64,000 nucleotides of DNA from Vanilla planifolia (GCA_023846275.1 CM043870.1:11541527-11605526), one strand, 5' to 3'. Positions 10,690 through 25,344 are shown, counted from the stretch's first letter. Numbers and translations are program-made. The notes: a model not told the origin generated them from the sequence alone.

Positions 10690-13400
10690 CTTATTGAAAT
10701 AATAGGAGTGTAATGTTTACAAAAAGGAATGTGAATAGGGAAAACACAAAGCCTAATTGAATTCAATTTAATTTCAATCACAAGATAGATACAATTGTAA
10801 TAGAAACACTTTTCTTTCTCAAATTTATTCACCCAACACAAATAATTTAATAGCAAAAGCTCTTTTCTTTCAAACATGTAATGTAAAATGTTTGCTTTTA
10901 CAAACGAAATTAAAATTATCTACATAACTTTACAATGAATGTCTCTTGATTCTCTTGATTGTTCCTAATGGCTATGTTTTCTATAAGCAAGTTTTTGCAA
11001 GGTTTCTTAGGTTTTACAAATCCTTGTGTGTGAATATATGATGAGCAATAATAATCACAAATAAACAAAGGTAAAAAAGGCACATCAGATTTTTAAGTTA
11101 AGTTCAACAAAATTTTTTCCTATGTTCACACTAACCAAATGGCTAAGCTACTCCCATTTTGTAATAGCCAGGTGAAGTAAACCTAATACAATCACTATAT
11201 TTTTGTTATAGTCAGGTTGTGATCAACCTGATACAGATCCACTCTCTTTTTGTCATAGCTCGGTAGGTTCAACCTCACTTAAAGAATGCACAATAGTTTG
11301 CAAAAAGGTTATGAAACTTACCAAATAAAAACATTCACAAATACTATACTATTCACTTCAAAGAATATATGGCATAATATCTAAGATGGTGTGAAAAGAA
11401 TTTACTAAGAAATACATGAATTTCATAGGCAAAAATTTAAAGATTAGTGTTGTTATAGCTCAATTGAGGTAGTAATAAGATGAAGAATATTCACTATGTA
11501 GAGAAGAAACTGCAACCCTTACTCTTCTTTCTCCTATAAATGTTTTGCAAAATGATTCCTCAACTTATTCTTACTCAAAACAACTCCTATTTATATTATC
11601 TAACATTCTAGAGTAGATAAATATAAGTGTAATGGCTAAAAATGCAAGCCTTAATGGATCCAACAAACTATTACAATCTTAGGATTCAAATCATATTGAT
11701 ACATTAACAAGATCATACTAAGGTGATAAATATTCATATTAGACTTCCTTGAAGATGCATCTATCCAATCAATTTTTTTATTATCTCAAATATATCATAA
11801 ATATACAATGATAACATTGAATTATAAAAATAGAATAAAATACCTTACTAAATTCTAAGCTCTTAAGAAAATACTGTACAATGAAGGATGATCATATAAT
11901 ATGATATATTATACAAGAATCTCATATCCAATAAATGATTAAGTCTTTAAACCAAACTCTTATGTGAGTACATATCATATTGATACTACAATAGTATCAT
12001 ATTAGTATGACAAAAATCAATCCAAAATTTGTCTAAGTTTGAGCTAGCTCACTTGTCAGAATGATTATACTAGTTTTAAGATAGCTCACCACTATATGAT
12101 ACATATTTTTAAAAAAAGATAATCTCACAAAAAATTATTGTATGTTATGATCATAAACTACAAATGCTTATACAATTCATAAATTAATTAGTTTAGATAA
12201 TCATATGCATACAATAAATCTTAACATATTAGTATGTTAGAAAATGATGTGAAGTAAGGTACATAAATCATCTTAGTATGATATGTAACATATATTAAGT
12301 GATAAATGTACTCCTATAATATCATTATTATATTAGTAAAATGTCAAGTTTATGCTTTTATATTTTGTTGTGATCATATAAGTCTGATGCATTAATATTC
12401 TTATGCATGAAGAATTTTATATATTGGTTCACATACTCATATGATATTAATATCATATGTGTATAGTGCATAAGAACATCTAATAATGAATCAATTATGA
12501 CACAAATACTTCGTACTTGTACAATAAGTAAAAAAGTAATAAAATAAAGTCGTATTGGTATGACATAGTAATCATATTAGTACACATAATAAGCTCTTTT
12601 ATTAATTAAGATGTTTATTAGAATGCATAGTTATGGCATAGTGACTTATTTTTTTTGCATATAATGCTTACCAATTCACATATAACAAAAACTACTAATA
12701 TAATGTTGATCCCTTGTATAACCAAAGTTTCACACACAACCTTGATCCAAGTAGTAGTCACACTTGTACGATGACACATCATACTTGTATGATTCCAACA
12801 CATGTTATAACTATAAGCCAGAAAGTGAATCACCAAAGTATGATATTGAATATCATACTATATGACCACAAGGAATTAAAGAATTTGGCTTGATTTAAGA
12901 AGATTTTTAATTAGAGTTTCCTAATTAAAGGCTTGGCTTGAACTTATAACAACTTTATTAATAAAGTATAATGTAGTTCCAAAGATCTTAATAACTCAAG
13001 TTGAAATTTAATAAAAGAAAAAAATTAGTTTAAATATCTAATATACTCTTAATTATGTCACATAAATATGAAGTGATAGGTTTAATAATTATAATTCAAG
13101 TAAAGTGTAAATGATGACCTTTAGATGGGCAACCACTCCACCAAGAGTTGGAACAATGACTCCATGATTTGCAAATTAAGCCAATCTTGAACAAAGTTAT
13201 TAACACTTTTTGACCTAATTTTGTATGTGGATTGCTCCATAAAGTACTTGAACAAGTTCTCCAATTGATTAACTCTATTTGATCTCATGAAGCATGATAT
13301 AAAAATCACTAAAAAATCATTAATAAAACTAAAATAATAATTTTATTATTACTAAACAAGTACTATAATGACCAAGAGTACATCAATATTATGATAATAT
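10690..13400 (-). mobile_element. Probable LTR and adjoining remnant of a Copia element
   Basis: 'ggaatgtgaatagggaaaa' at about 10,725 and 'cacatcagatttttaag' followed by 'ttcaac' at about 11,080 match, in order, the 'gtgaatt' and 'gatttttaaggtggttcgac' motifs of LTR-1 and similar plant LTRs. The part at 11.6-12.9 kb is rich in 'tcatattagtatga'-like words. Small frames at 10.65, 12.6 and 13.1 kb show no recognised domain. The Copia gag at 14.4-14.95 kb, same strand, would belong to it, with most of pol lost. Confidence 0.35.
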
Positions 13401-14420
13401 CTAAGACATATGTATGTTAGGATCATGAAATATAAATTTAGAATTTCTAACATATATAACATCCTTTTAGGTTGGTGAAATTAACCAATTAAGGTTGTTA
13501 TGACTTCTCATTATTGTGAGTAAAGTTGTGATTTTCTTAATCAGAATGGTTGTTCAAATACTCAATAGAAGCTCATTGCAAGAAACTTATGGAATTAGTA
13601 GTTTTAGTAGTCAAGTCTTGGCAACTGTAGCTTCATATCAATAAGATAATAAGCAAACTAGCACACATGATAACTTGAATGAGAATAATCTAATTCCAAA
13701 TCCTATATCATTAAAGTATAGTTTTAATTTGTGCATGACCATTGGTTATGATATACTTATGAACCAAGAATTTTAGATTTAACTAAGATCCAAAAGATTA
13801 TATTAAAGGATTTAGCATTCGTGCTTAGCCTAATTGTATGCATATTAAGTATAACATAATAGTATTCTCAAAGAAAAGTTAGTCATGAATTTGAATCTTG
13901 TAGCTATTTGTTGAGATATAATTTGAAGATTTTCTTAACAAAACTAAAGATAATTTTTCTTGCTTCAATTGTGCACTATTTACTTGTAAATAAAGATAAT
14001 TCACCAAGAATTTTCCTTTATAGTTTGTCATTTATCTAAATTTTTGAAGATTCAATTTGAATTTCAAGCTTAGAATATTAAAAGATTTTCTTTATCAATT
14101 TGTTGAGAATTTGAATTTTTATAGCTTTTTCTAATAAGATTCACAAAGATTTAATTAAATGATATAGAATTTCTAGTTTTATCCTAATTTCCATTTGAAT
14201 TAAATGATTCGACATAATTATATTAGCAAAGGATTAATCCTTGTGGATTTGTCATGCTATTGATATCCTTATTGATTGATATCATATTTTGTGTGTTTTA
14301 AGCTTGATATCATATGATAGATGCAATATTTAATTATTTAATCTAAAAAATCTAGTTCTAATGAAAAAAGATGAGATGTAGTATAAGTATAAATTCACTT
14401 AAAAAAGATTGATGTTACAA
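13401..14420. other. AT-rich sequence, nothing recognised
   Basis: Stops in all frames. I see no domain, repeat array or RNA gene. By position it would be the deleted pol region of the Copia remnant. Confidence 0.4.
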
Positions 14421-14950
14421 AAAACTAAAATTTTGTCCATTTTAAGTAAAAGGATGAAGTTCAAAAAATCAAGACATGTGTCCATAGATCCTTATCATGA
14501 AGGCACAGCTATATTCCTAACAAAGATTTGTGTTTAGGAACCCAAATGAACTTGGGTTCCTTGGTGGTATTGTGTGGTGTTCATAATAATTGAGAACAAT
14601 TACGTCTTCAATAGCTTCCCTTAGAAATCCAAAAATATTTCATGCATTTGAAATAATAGATTTCTTAACAAGACAATCTAATGAAATGTGTCCTTATTTT
14701 GAGTAATAAGTACATGTAACACTAGATAGAGCATTCAATTTTGAAGTAATTACTTTTGTCTTAAATGATGATAATGGATGTTCTTGTATAAATTCCTTTA
14801 TATTTTGATTATTTACATGATTTTGTGATGGCTCATGGAAAAGCACTTGTTAGCCTGAACTATAGTATCATTCTTTCAAAGATTTCAATTCATCTTTTTT
14901 TATAAAAGAAAATTTATTGCATGAGACATGTTCTACATTTTCCTTGATTG
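14420..14950 (-). mobile_element. Copia gag C-terminal fragment with zinc knuckle
   Basis: The minus strand reads FYKKDELKSLKE, then KEFIQEHPLSSFK, then a zinc knuckle CTYYSK*GHISLDC (CX2CX4HX4C with the second Cys changed to Tyr and one stop). The segment KEPKFIWVPKHKS follows; KxIWVPK after the knuckle is typical of plant Copia (SIRE-like) gag-pol. Frames shift at least twice. Confidence 0.6.
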
Positions 14951-16400
14951 ATACAATTTGATGTTTAACTTAATCAAATCTAATTAAGTTGTTGTGATTG
15001 AGGTGGTCAGGTTTGACTTATTTCCACTAGTGTACTTGCAATTACCCATGGAGTATGACATATTTGTTTGATCAGGTGAGGTGTTGAGGAATGATAGTAT
15101 GATAACATTATTGATGTATTTAAAGCACATAAATTTTTTTCAATATGATAATGGGAGGTTTAATAGAAGAATGATGTAGTCCAACTCAGAATAGTAATAG
15201 CACATTGGCATCATTTTTGTTTGTTGCAATAATTGGAGAGTATTGTTACTTGTCCATGCACATACATCATTGTGGTACTAAGGTGTCCATTTATGAATGG
15301 TATAAGCATCCATGAAGCATACATGTCTGATGCAAAGACGATGGCATAGACACAATACAATGATGTCCAAATATGAACAATAAGGCTATTGTTAGGATGT
15401 ACATATGCAACGTAGTTACCGGAAGTATCATTATAGAAAAATGATGTTCATTTTTAAATAGTAACATAAGCATGGGGAATACTTTTTTGATTCGATAAAT
15501 GGAGATTGTTATAGATATCCAAAGAGTAGTGTCCTGATTGATTTGACATACTTGGATGAAATATGGGAAAATGTTGGAGCAGCTATACAATTGTAGTGAA
15601 ATTGTGGACATTGAGCTTATTTGGTTGATGTTAAAGGTGAGATGTTTCATCTTGAAATGAAGATATGTTATTTTAAATGGTGGAGGCTTCATATAGTATT
15701 ATGATGCTTATCATATTGTATGAAGAGTTCATGAAAAGTGAAATTATCTATTTTTTTCTCACCATAATAGGCCTAATCACCATGGTTGATGCATTAAACC
15801 TTATATGATATTAAAATGTATGGATGCTGAATTTCATCAAGGTTAGATAATGTCTTGTAGTATTTGGGAAGATATTGTGGATCCTAAGTTGCTGCTTTTT
15901 TGGTTTCTATCATTATTTTTGTAAGCAATTTGTCACTTCATTTCCTTCTTTGTATATAAAATTCCAAAGTGTTATTATTTTTCCAACTCTTGATTTATTT
16001 GCTAAATAATGTTGAGAAACTTCCAAGTGATGTTGGCCTAATTGTGTACCATTTTTGGGATGCACTTGGAGTTAATTTTGACGATAATGTTGGCTAGATC
16101 CAGCTATTGCACAATTGAAGGAATAAGAATAATGTCATTCATTTAGCATCTATCATTGATTTATTTGTTAATGAAATTGGAGAAATCTTACACTATTTTT
16201 GCTTGATGAATATAGATAATTATTCCACAGCCAATGGTATATTATCACCACACATAAACTCATCAATATTACGTTTAAAGGTTCATTTTGAAGGGGGAGA
16301 CCATTTAATGGCTTCACAACTTTTATATTGTAGGAATGAGTAGGGAGAAACCAAGCAAAGATGAACCAATTGGAGATCTACTTGAGATGATTGAGTGACT
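14951..16400. other. Unassigned AT-rich region
   Basis: The longest frame in the window, 133 codons on the minus strand (15,692-15,291), lies here. It shows no domain or signal I recognise, has biased hydrophobic composition and no supporting context. Upstream Copia gag would be expected here but could not be read. Confidence 0.4.
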
Positions 16401-19009
16401 AGAAAGCAAAAGATATTTCAATGGTTGAAGATAACATTGAGAATAATGGTGTTTATTGATTCGTTACTTTCCTAAAACATTTTTTGATTTCAAGCCTTCA
16501 ATATATTCCAACAAATGATAAGTGAAAAAATTTAAATGACTTCTCTTCTAGCAAAATGATTATTTTTAGGTTTTCACCAATGCTAAAATAATGTGGTTAT
16601 CCTTTTAATTTTAGCTTCCTAAATGTTTAAACCATTAATGAAGGTCAACTAATCTACTTTCTTTGTAGCATCTTACAAATGCATGATCCATTGAATCTTC
16701 TTTTAGAGAGCATGGGTATTTTGAATCCATTTATAAGTTAAGCTTTGTTAAAGTGTCTTAGAATGACAACAATTTGTTGAATACCCTCCATATTAGAATA
16801 GAGATATTTTGTGAACATTTTGAGTTCCAGATTCTTTTCTTAGATTTTAGTATTGGTATTTTGCTTCTAATAGCTTCCTAATCTTTTTGAGAGTTGAAGG
16901 TTCCTTTAGATGTGAGTGCTTAATAACTAGTTTTTATTAAGTTAGATATTTTAGTATTTTTCATAACCATGTCTTTTATCTTTCCCATTCCATGTATTAG
17001 ATATGACACATTTTTTCTTAATGTCATGTATTTTGATTTTATGTATCTAGACCATAATAAGTTGGTTGAGAGAAATTTCCAATTGAATTTTGCTAAAAAT
17101 TCTAACCTTAGTTTTTAAAGTTTCTTAAGACCTTAGCTATTCTCCTAGTAGGTAGGCTAATTCTCTCTCTATTGTTTCAATTGTGCCTATGATTAGTCTT
17201 TGAATCACTCTATAAAAAACTTTTCATCCTTTTCTCAATTCTATGTAGCATGCTAAGAGGATAATGTGTGGCAATCAACGAGTATATTAGTATTGAAGCT
17301 AGAACATGATTTACTAGGACAAGTCTTTCTCCCATAGTCAACATATTTTTGTTCCATCTTACCATTCCCTTAATGATTTTTTTTAGTCAAATGATGAAAA
17401 TGAGCCCTTTTCTTCTCATTAATGAAAAGAAGACAACACAGATAGTTTAAGGGGAGTTTGTTTCTCTTAAAGCTAAGTCTCTAGCTAATTATTTTAGCTT
17501 AACTTGGATTCATTTTGTTACTAAAAATAAATTTGCTTTTGTAAGGGTTGATTTCTCCTTTAAAAGTCCACAAGAAATTTGTGAATATTAGAGATTGATT
17601 TAATGTCTCCTTTACTAAAGATTATTATGCCAACCACAAAACCTAAGTGAGATGCCATGCAAGATCTAGGTTATACATAATGTAAACTCTATGATTGATT
17701 GATGAGCTTATTCAACACATGACTAAAATCTTTCATAGATAGTATGAAAAGCAAGAGTAAGATAGGATTACTTTGCTTAAGCCCTCAGGTACCTTGAAAA
17801 TAACCATTTGACTTGTCATTGAACATGATTGAACTCTAGGTGCTACATAGACTATTTTTTTATCACCATAATAAACTTATCCACAAAGTTAAATTTAGTG
17901 AAAACCTTCCTTAGGAATTCCCATGATAGATAGTTAAAGACATTTTTTAGATCAAGTTTAATTACATATTTATTTTCTCTAGCTGTTTTACTTAATGATT
18001 TAATCAATTATTATGATAGAGAGATATTATCCATAATCTCAATACCCTTAACAATCCATCTTTCTCTAGAGAAATGACAAGATAGAATTTTTAGGTATAT
18101 AACTACAAACGATTTAGAGAGAAAAGATTTAGTAAAATTACATTATTTGATTGGTTTGAAATCATTAAAAGTTTTTTTAGGTTCTTATTTTTAAGGATTA
18201 GGATAAGATTCATGCTAAATAATCCTTTAGAGGTTGGGAAAACTACCAAAAAGTCTCTTGCTACATCTAAAACATCATTGCAATTATATCCCTATAATGT
18301 GTGAAAAACTTCACCATTGAATCCATCAAATCTTGGGGCACTATAGAAGTCTATTTGAAATATAATGCCTTTGATTTCCTCCATTAAGACTTCCTTCATC
18401 AACAATTTATTATCTTTATCATATACCAAAAGAGGAATGTAACTAATCTTAGTGTCATTATCTTCTAGCTTAAAAGCTAACAACAGCTTCTAAAAATGTT
18501 GAATTGCAACTTTGGTCATGTTGTCTTCTTGCTAAACCTAATTACCATTGGATTCTTTTATGTTGCATATTTTAATTTGGATCTTTTTTCTTTGACTACG
18601 ACATAAAAGAATTGTGTTTGTTTCCCCTTCTTTTAGCCATGTAATACCAACCTTCTGATGCCAATAATGTTCCACTCTTTGTAATAGTATCAAAAAATCT
18701 AATGTGCCTCAGTTAGCTCATTCCTTATTTTTGCTTTTTGACTCACTTCAAATTGTTGTTCTTTTAGCTTGTGTTGTTCTTTAGTTGACTTATTTGAGTG
18801 AAAAATGTACCAAAATGTTGTTTTTCATCCTTAAGATAAGCTTTTATTATTTTTAGCATAAAAGCAAGATCTTTCATCCCATAATAAGCAACCAATAATA
18901 TCTAATTGTATTCCATAGTTTGTAGAAAGGATTGGTGTTTTGACCACATGGTTTGGAACCTAAATTTCTTAGAAGTCGTTAAAAATTTCTTAGGAAAGTA
19001 CAAAAGTAT
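16400..19009 (-). mobile_element. LINE-A, ORF2 reverse transcriptase part
   Basis: L1-type ORF2 on the minus strand. From right to left: FRFQTMWSKHQSFLQTM at about 18,900-18,950; a WLKEGETNT box at about 18,610; RT start EIKGIIFQIDFYSAPRFDG in the frame 18,483-18,292; GYFQGT*GLKQ at about 17,780-17,815; and GERLVLVNHVL at about 17,290-17,335, matching LS-GGR-VLIK-VL. Many stops. The 3' end near 16.4 kb is a guess. The 5' side is interrupted at 19,009 by the gypsy element. Confidence 0.75.
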
Positions 19010-20569
19010 TGATGTAGGATGATATACTAAAACCTATTTTAAATTATAAACAATTGAGAAGGGTTTAGGTTCAAGTAATATATCTATACAAAGGCTTACC
19101 CAAAGATGTTATAAGTTTAGAATCAAAATTCTAAGATTATAGGGTAAGTAAAAACTTTCTTAGAAGATAAAGAATTGCATTGATTTTTAACATAAAGGAT
19201 CTCAATTTAAAAGAAAAGTGATTTAAATACACACCTAGTTACTCACATTGGTAGTGAAGTGACAAGAAAGACATACAAGTGAAGTTCGTAAAAACCCAAA
19301 CATGAAATCACGTAGTTACATGCACTAATGAGAAAGTTGGATGCAATGATTAAATTTCTAAAAGTCAAAATAAAATGGTAAAGAACTTCCCAGGTGATTT
19401 GATGATCTTATGAATGTTGAATAATAGGTCAAGATCTCTTATTTTGAGCTTCTCACTAGTCCTCTAAAGGTACACTTAAAACCACACCATTAGATTGTTC
19501 ACACTTAACATGCTTGTATCAAATAAGCTTGATGAAAACACTTCATTATTTATTCAAAATATCATCCCATACAACATAGTAAGCTTCCCTATTTATAAAG
19601 ACTTTAAGGGTACATAATAATTCTCTAACCCAAAAATATGAAAATACATTTAAAAATATAAAAGTACATTTAGAAATACAAAAGGATATTTTGGAATACT
19701 AAGAGACACATTTTTGAAATTTTAAAGGACATTTAAAAATTCTAATAGTCATCACAAATTACAAAATAAATACTTTTAATTCTACCAAAAAAACTAAATT
19801 TAATTTAATTAAAAAGCTAAAAAATTAAATGCAAGTAAATCTAAAATAGGCATGTGTGTTTCAGGTTCTAACACTAAGAGGTGAGGTAATTGGTGGTAGA
19901 AAGTGCGATTGGAGTGGCATGGGTAAAGAGGCATAAGACACTTCAGGTCTAATTTTGGTAAGCAATGTAACTAGTGTGGCACGAGTGGAGAGATGTGTGA
20001 TGCTTTAGGTCTAGTTTTTGGGTCAACATGGGTCAAAGAAAATCAACACGATTTGATAGGTCAATGTGTGTCATCAGGTCAGGTATGTGTGGCTCGAGCA
20101 GGTTACGAAGCTTAAAGGTTGGTGCAAGTCGAGCAAGCAATGATTAAGTCCTTATGGGAACACATAATAATAGTAAATGGTAGCAAATGGTAAGAAACAA
20201 TGAAAATAGCATAAAACTCAATTTTAACTCTTATTGAAGTAATGTTTAACCAAGTTTTGCATTAAAAATTATAGGACAACTAAAGAGATGACTTTTACTA
20301 AATATAAAGATAAAAATATTCAAAAAATTATCAATTGATCTTTAAATAACTAAAACTAAAGCGTTCATATGTATAACTTGATGAATTGACACAAAGAAAA
20401 TTGAAATGTGTAATAAACAAGGGTCGATTATAATTGACCCTTGCAATGGTAATGATAGTGAAGACAATGAGAATTAGAGGAGTCAATCCTGATACAACTC
20501 TGAGTCTAAATAGAACTAGTATATCACTAAGTAAAATCTTTTGGTGATGTTTTGAATGCTACTATGTCA
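19010..20569 (-). repeat. Gypsy-1 3' LTR (1,560 bp)
   Basis: It aligns from both ends with the 5' LTR. It carries about 600 extra bases, roughly 19,145-19,750, absent from the other copy, including a stretch of near-repeated 'aaaatacatttaaaaat' words at 19.63-19.74 kb. Confidence 0.85.
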
Positions 20570-21249
20570 TCTTCCCTAGGTGAGAATGAGCTCAACTTTA
20601 TAGAGCTAAGATGACATCTCTAATACTACTATAACATCTTTGAGTTTAGGTAGTGAAGTTCCTCCTCTATAATCCAAGTATCGTTAGAGATATAATGGCT
20701 TGATCTCTCAACTCACCAGATGAGAATAAATATATTGATGAGATAGGTTCACTCGACAATGATGGTGAAGCCTTAAAAGGCTCACTAGGTATTGGGCTTG
20801 ATTCCCTATAAGATAAAAGATCCTAAATATTAAAGGCAGTAATTATTTCATAATTTTTTAATTAAATCCAAGACATACACATTGATACCTAGTTTTTTTT
20901 ATAATTTTAAATAGTTTAGTATCATGGGCATGTAATTTCCTAAGAGTTTATAATAGGAATCTCTTGAATCTAATAAAGATCATCACATAATCACCCTTAT
21001 TAAATTCTTTAGGTTATTTATGAGCATCTATTAGTCATTTATATAATTCCTTATTTAAATTAATTGGTTCAACAAGTTTATATAATGATGAAATATGAGG
21101 TAAAAAAATCAAATCAATAGGACTCTAAGGATGATTTTCAAAACAAATTTCAAAAAGATTGTAAAAAAACTAAGTACATGATGATAAAAGATCTCAAGTT
21201 GAAACTTTTACCCCTATTAGGTTATAAAAATGATTTTCTAAGCTTTGAT

Positions 21250-21720
21250 TGGCTACTTCTATTTATGCATCTATCTAGAGATGATACGTTGATAAAACAT
21301 AAGTTTATTCACTTTAAGTGCCTGAGTATTTTTTAGAAGTAGCTAGTAAATTTGACATTATGATCTACCATAATTGTTCAAGGTAAGCCATGTAGATTCA
21401 TGACTTCATTTTACAACTTCATCAAGAAATAACTTTGCGATCTAGAAGGCATCTTATGTTTTAAGATAGGACACGAAATGAGCCATTTTAAAAACCTATT
21501 AACACTGCAAATATAGAATCATGCTTTCTAATAGTTTTAGCCAATCCTAACAAAAAGTCCATACTTATATCTTTCTAAGGTCATTGTCGTATTAGTATTG
21601 GTGTATATACACCTTGGACATAATTACTTGATTTAGCTATGACATAAGTTCTACATTGTGTAACTATTCATCAAACTTTTTGGGGTAATTTGGGATAATA
21701 AAATTGATTAACCACATCTC
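21250..21720 (-). pseudogene. Gypsy-1 integrase fragment
   Basis: Minus strand: a CRTYVIAK segment of the H2C2 finger with NYVQGVYTPI at about 21,700-21,595. The core follows: LGLAKTIRKHDSIFAV (about 21,570-21,500), KMAHF, and IMVDHNVKFTSYF (about 21,380-21,335), in which the family's SDRD has become VDHN. At least three frame changes. Confidence 0.75.
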
Positions 21721-22599
21721 TTATGATTTTTTCATAACCAAAACATCCAACAAGACCTCTAATATATTTTTCTTAGATAAGAAAATCCCTAAGAGATGTA
21801 TGTGAATTGTAAAGTCAGAATCTATATAACAAAAGGTCATTTTTAAATAAAAATCACCAAACCTTTTAATGGGTGAAGTATTAACTTCTTGATAGATATC
21901 ACCTAATTCTGAGTGATTACTATATAAATTCTTGATGTGTTCAAATCTAAGAACACATAATGACTTAATGCATTACTACTTCATTCTCTACTCTTGGCTT
22001 ATGTTTTAAAACAAAAGCAACTTATTGTAAATAATTAACCATTTAGCATGTTGATGACTTAAATTCCATTATGAATTTAAATACTTAAGTGCTTCATGGT
22101 CTGAATAAAGCATCAATTCTTAGGATAACAGATAGTGTCTCCAACGTCTTAGTAATTATACTATCGCTTAAAGTTTTTTTCATAGGTAGAATATTTTTTT
22201 CTTGCTTCATTTAACTTTTCACTAAAGAATGTCATAGGATAACCACCTTAACTCAAGACTCTACCAATACTTTCTCATGAAGCATTTCAAGTGATTCAAA
22301 GAAGGTTGCAAAGTCTAGTAATCTAAGAAGTGGTGCTTGAGTCATGGCTTCTTTTAATTTAGCAAGAGATTATTCTATTGATTTTCCTTATTTTAACCTT
22401 CTCTTTTTAGTATAATCTATAATTAGGCCACTATTATGCTAAATCATCAAATGAATCATTGATAAAAAATGGCTAAGTCATGAAGGCTATGAATTTCATG
22501 TACATTAGTTGGCATTGATAATTTGATAATGGCACTTTTTAGAATCAATAATTAAATAATTAATCCTTCTTTTGAAACTATAAAATATAAGAATAACTC

Positions 22600-23100
22600 T
22601 TTTTGATTAAAATTTATACTTCTTAAATTAGCAAATAAATATTGTCAATGCAATGTACTGCATACCTATCTAAGATGTCCTAAATGTTTAGATGAGGTAT
22701 GACTATAAACTAATATGTCACCAAAATAAAAAAAAAAACTCCAAAATGACCTAGATTTGGCCTCAAGACTTGAGTCATAAGTCACATAAATGTACTTAAT
22801 GTATTTGACAAACTCAAATGACAACTAATCATTCATATAATGCATCTTTTATTCTAAAGATAGTATTCCATTTATCACTTGGGAAAATTATAACTTGATG
22901 GTATCCACTTTTTAGATCGATTTTAGAAAATATGGTGGATCTAGACATTTGATCTAATAGATAATCATGCTTAAGAATTGAAAACCTATATTTAATAGTT
23001 ATTTTGTTAATGACATGACTATCTATGCACATGCACCAAGTTTCATCTTTTCTTGGAGCTAACAAAGTGAGGACAAAACATAGACTAATACTTTTCCTAA
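22600..23100 (-). pseudogene. Gypsy-1 reverse transcriptase fragment
   Basis: The minus frame 23,065-22,829 reads APRKDETWCMCIDSHVINK, then ITIKYRFSI, LLDQMSRSTIFSKIDLKSGYH and a kinked K-N-IFR-KDALYE end. This is the classic Ty3/gypsy RT N-terminal block; the family has D-R-AINKIT and LRSGYHQ here. The catalytic YxDD farther downstream could not be read because of stops. Confidence 0.85.
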
Positions 23101-25173
23101 TAAATCCCTTTTGAATGAGCTTATTTATTTGTTAAGTTTTGCATTAGTTGATAGATTTAATTAGTAATGACGTAAATGTGGTAGTAGAGTGTCAGAAATT
23201 AGATCTATAGCATCATAATGGTGGGAGCATATCTGACAAGGCATCAAGAAATATGTCTATAAATTCTTTTAACAAGGGTTAGACTATAGGTGGTGGGGTG
23301 GGTATACTAATAAGGCTTCCTTAATTGTTAAAAACCAGATAACCTCACCATTAGCTATATCTATCTCAATCTTGATTAATGAAATGATATTAATTAATTT
23401 TTCTTTTCTATTATCTTTTTTATTTAGAATATTTGGATTATAAATTTTCTTCAAGAGATGTAAAAGGTATATAACATGATCTTTTTTTCCTTTGTATATA
23501 AAAGTACACATAGCAACTCTTCCATTTAGGATCATATAACCAAGGACTTCCTAAAATGAGGCTACCTACTTGCATTATGATAGTATCACATCATAATTCC
23601 TAAAAGTATTGGCAAATTATTAAAGAAACGCATCACCTTTATTGTATAAAAATTAAGGTTTTATTGATCTAAGATATAGTGTATGGTTGGGGATAATCTG
23701 TGAGTGTTAAACCCATCCTTTTGGTAACATTCTATGCTATGGTGTTAATACATTTACCACTGTTTATAACAATCACACAAGCTTGGTCTTTAATTCTAAT
23801 GAAGGTATTATAGATGTTAGTTCATCATCAATCTTCAGGTGGTCTTAATGTGATCAAAGTACATCTCATTATAATTATGGGTGATCCAATATAATAAACA
23901 CTTTTATCTGGTACTTATAATTCTTCTTCAACATCCTTATTTAGATGTATAATCTCATCTTTCTCAACTTCAATTCTTTCTTCTACCTTTTCTTCTATGT
24001 CTATTTATAGAGCTCTATTAGGGTACTGGGCTACGACATGCCTTCTCTTATAATTATGATAACACTCAATTTCGAACTAGTAGTTGGTTTGTCTTAGGGT
24101 TAGAATCGATGGGTTGGTGGTATAAGTGGAGTGACACTAGTTGCTTGTGGAGTAGAATAATAGAATAGTGAAAGTAGTGGTACAAATATAAGGATAGAAA
24201 GTGAATGAAGCGATCTCACTTTTACGAGCAATCGATCCTCTAAATATTTCTATATAGTAGAATACATTATATGCCTTTTTGAAACTAGTAGAATTTCTAA
24301 AATATAACTTAGCTTGAATAAACTCTCTGAGCCCAACTCAAAATTGAGATAATATTATTTGATCTGACTTTTGTATAACACATCTAAGCATATAATCCTT
24401 AAAGTTAGTAATACATTCATCAATAATCTTTGAAGCTTGGGATGGACATTATTGTTTATCTAAAACTTCACTTGAATAAGAGGTAGTACATATTTAACTC
24501 GTAAGAGAATCTTGAGTTCTCATAATGAGGGTGACACTTAATCATTATCAAGGTGTCACTTTTCTAATGTGTGAATAAATAATCTAGCATATGATGTGAG
24601 CCTAGTTTTTATAAATTAGTACTTTCAATATTCACTAAAATCATTCTAATAAAAATAATGCTCTATTCTTATTTATCAATCTTGATATACTCTAAGGTCT
24701 AAACTACCATCAAATGTAAGACCTTCTATTTTAACTATGTTACCATGGCAATCATTATCTCTAATATGTCTTCTATCATAAGTATGTGAAGTATCTCAAT
24801 GCCTATGTTAATTTTCCAATTGGTTAAATTCATTTTTGAGGATATTTTTCTAATTTTAGAGTAACTTGTTATAGACCCACTTGATCTATGAGTTTCACAT
24901 GATCTACTATCTATAAATTGTTCTATTGGTTGATGCGTGTTTCTAAGATTACTTTTAGCCTTGCATTGAATGAGTTAGTTTTAGAATTTCTTATTGTATT
25001 ATTAAGAATCAAATATTCTATATTTTTTCTAAACTTAGTGGCCATAAACTATAGTGTTGGAAACGAAGTTTTTAATTTTGGATCATAGAAAAAGAAAATA
25101 AATAAATCCTAAAATATAATAACAAAAGACCATATAAATAAAGAAATGTTATAACATCAAACTTGAAACAAGA

Positions 25174-25174
25174 T

Positions 25175-25240
<66 letters not shown>
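25174..25240. repeat. (AC)n(AT)n microsatellite in Gypsy-1 leader
   Basis: A short AC run passes into a long AT run, near the primer-binding site of Gypsy-1. The 64-codon frame over it is an artefact. Confidence 0.95.
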
Positions 25241-25244
<4 letters not shown>

Positions 25245-25344
25245 TAGCAATTAAAAACAAATACATAAAATTAAAAGATACTTTTTTGGTGATAAATTAA
25301 AATTATACAAGTTTCTAAGACTAACCATACTCTGATACCAAAAT

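Noticed and set aside
15291..15692. Longest open frame in the window (133 codons, minus strand) as a gene
   Set aside because: No recognisable domain, low-complexity hydrophobic composition, no splice or promoter context; likely chance in AT-rich sequence.
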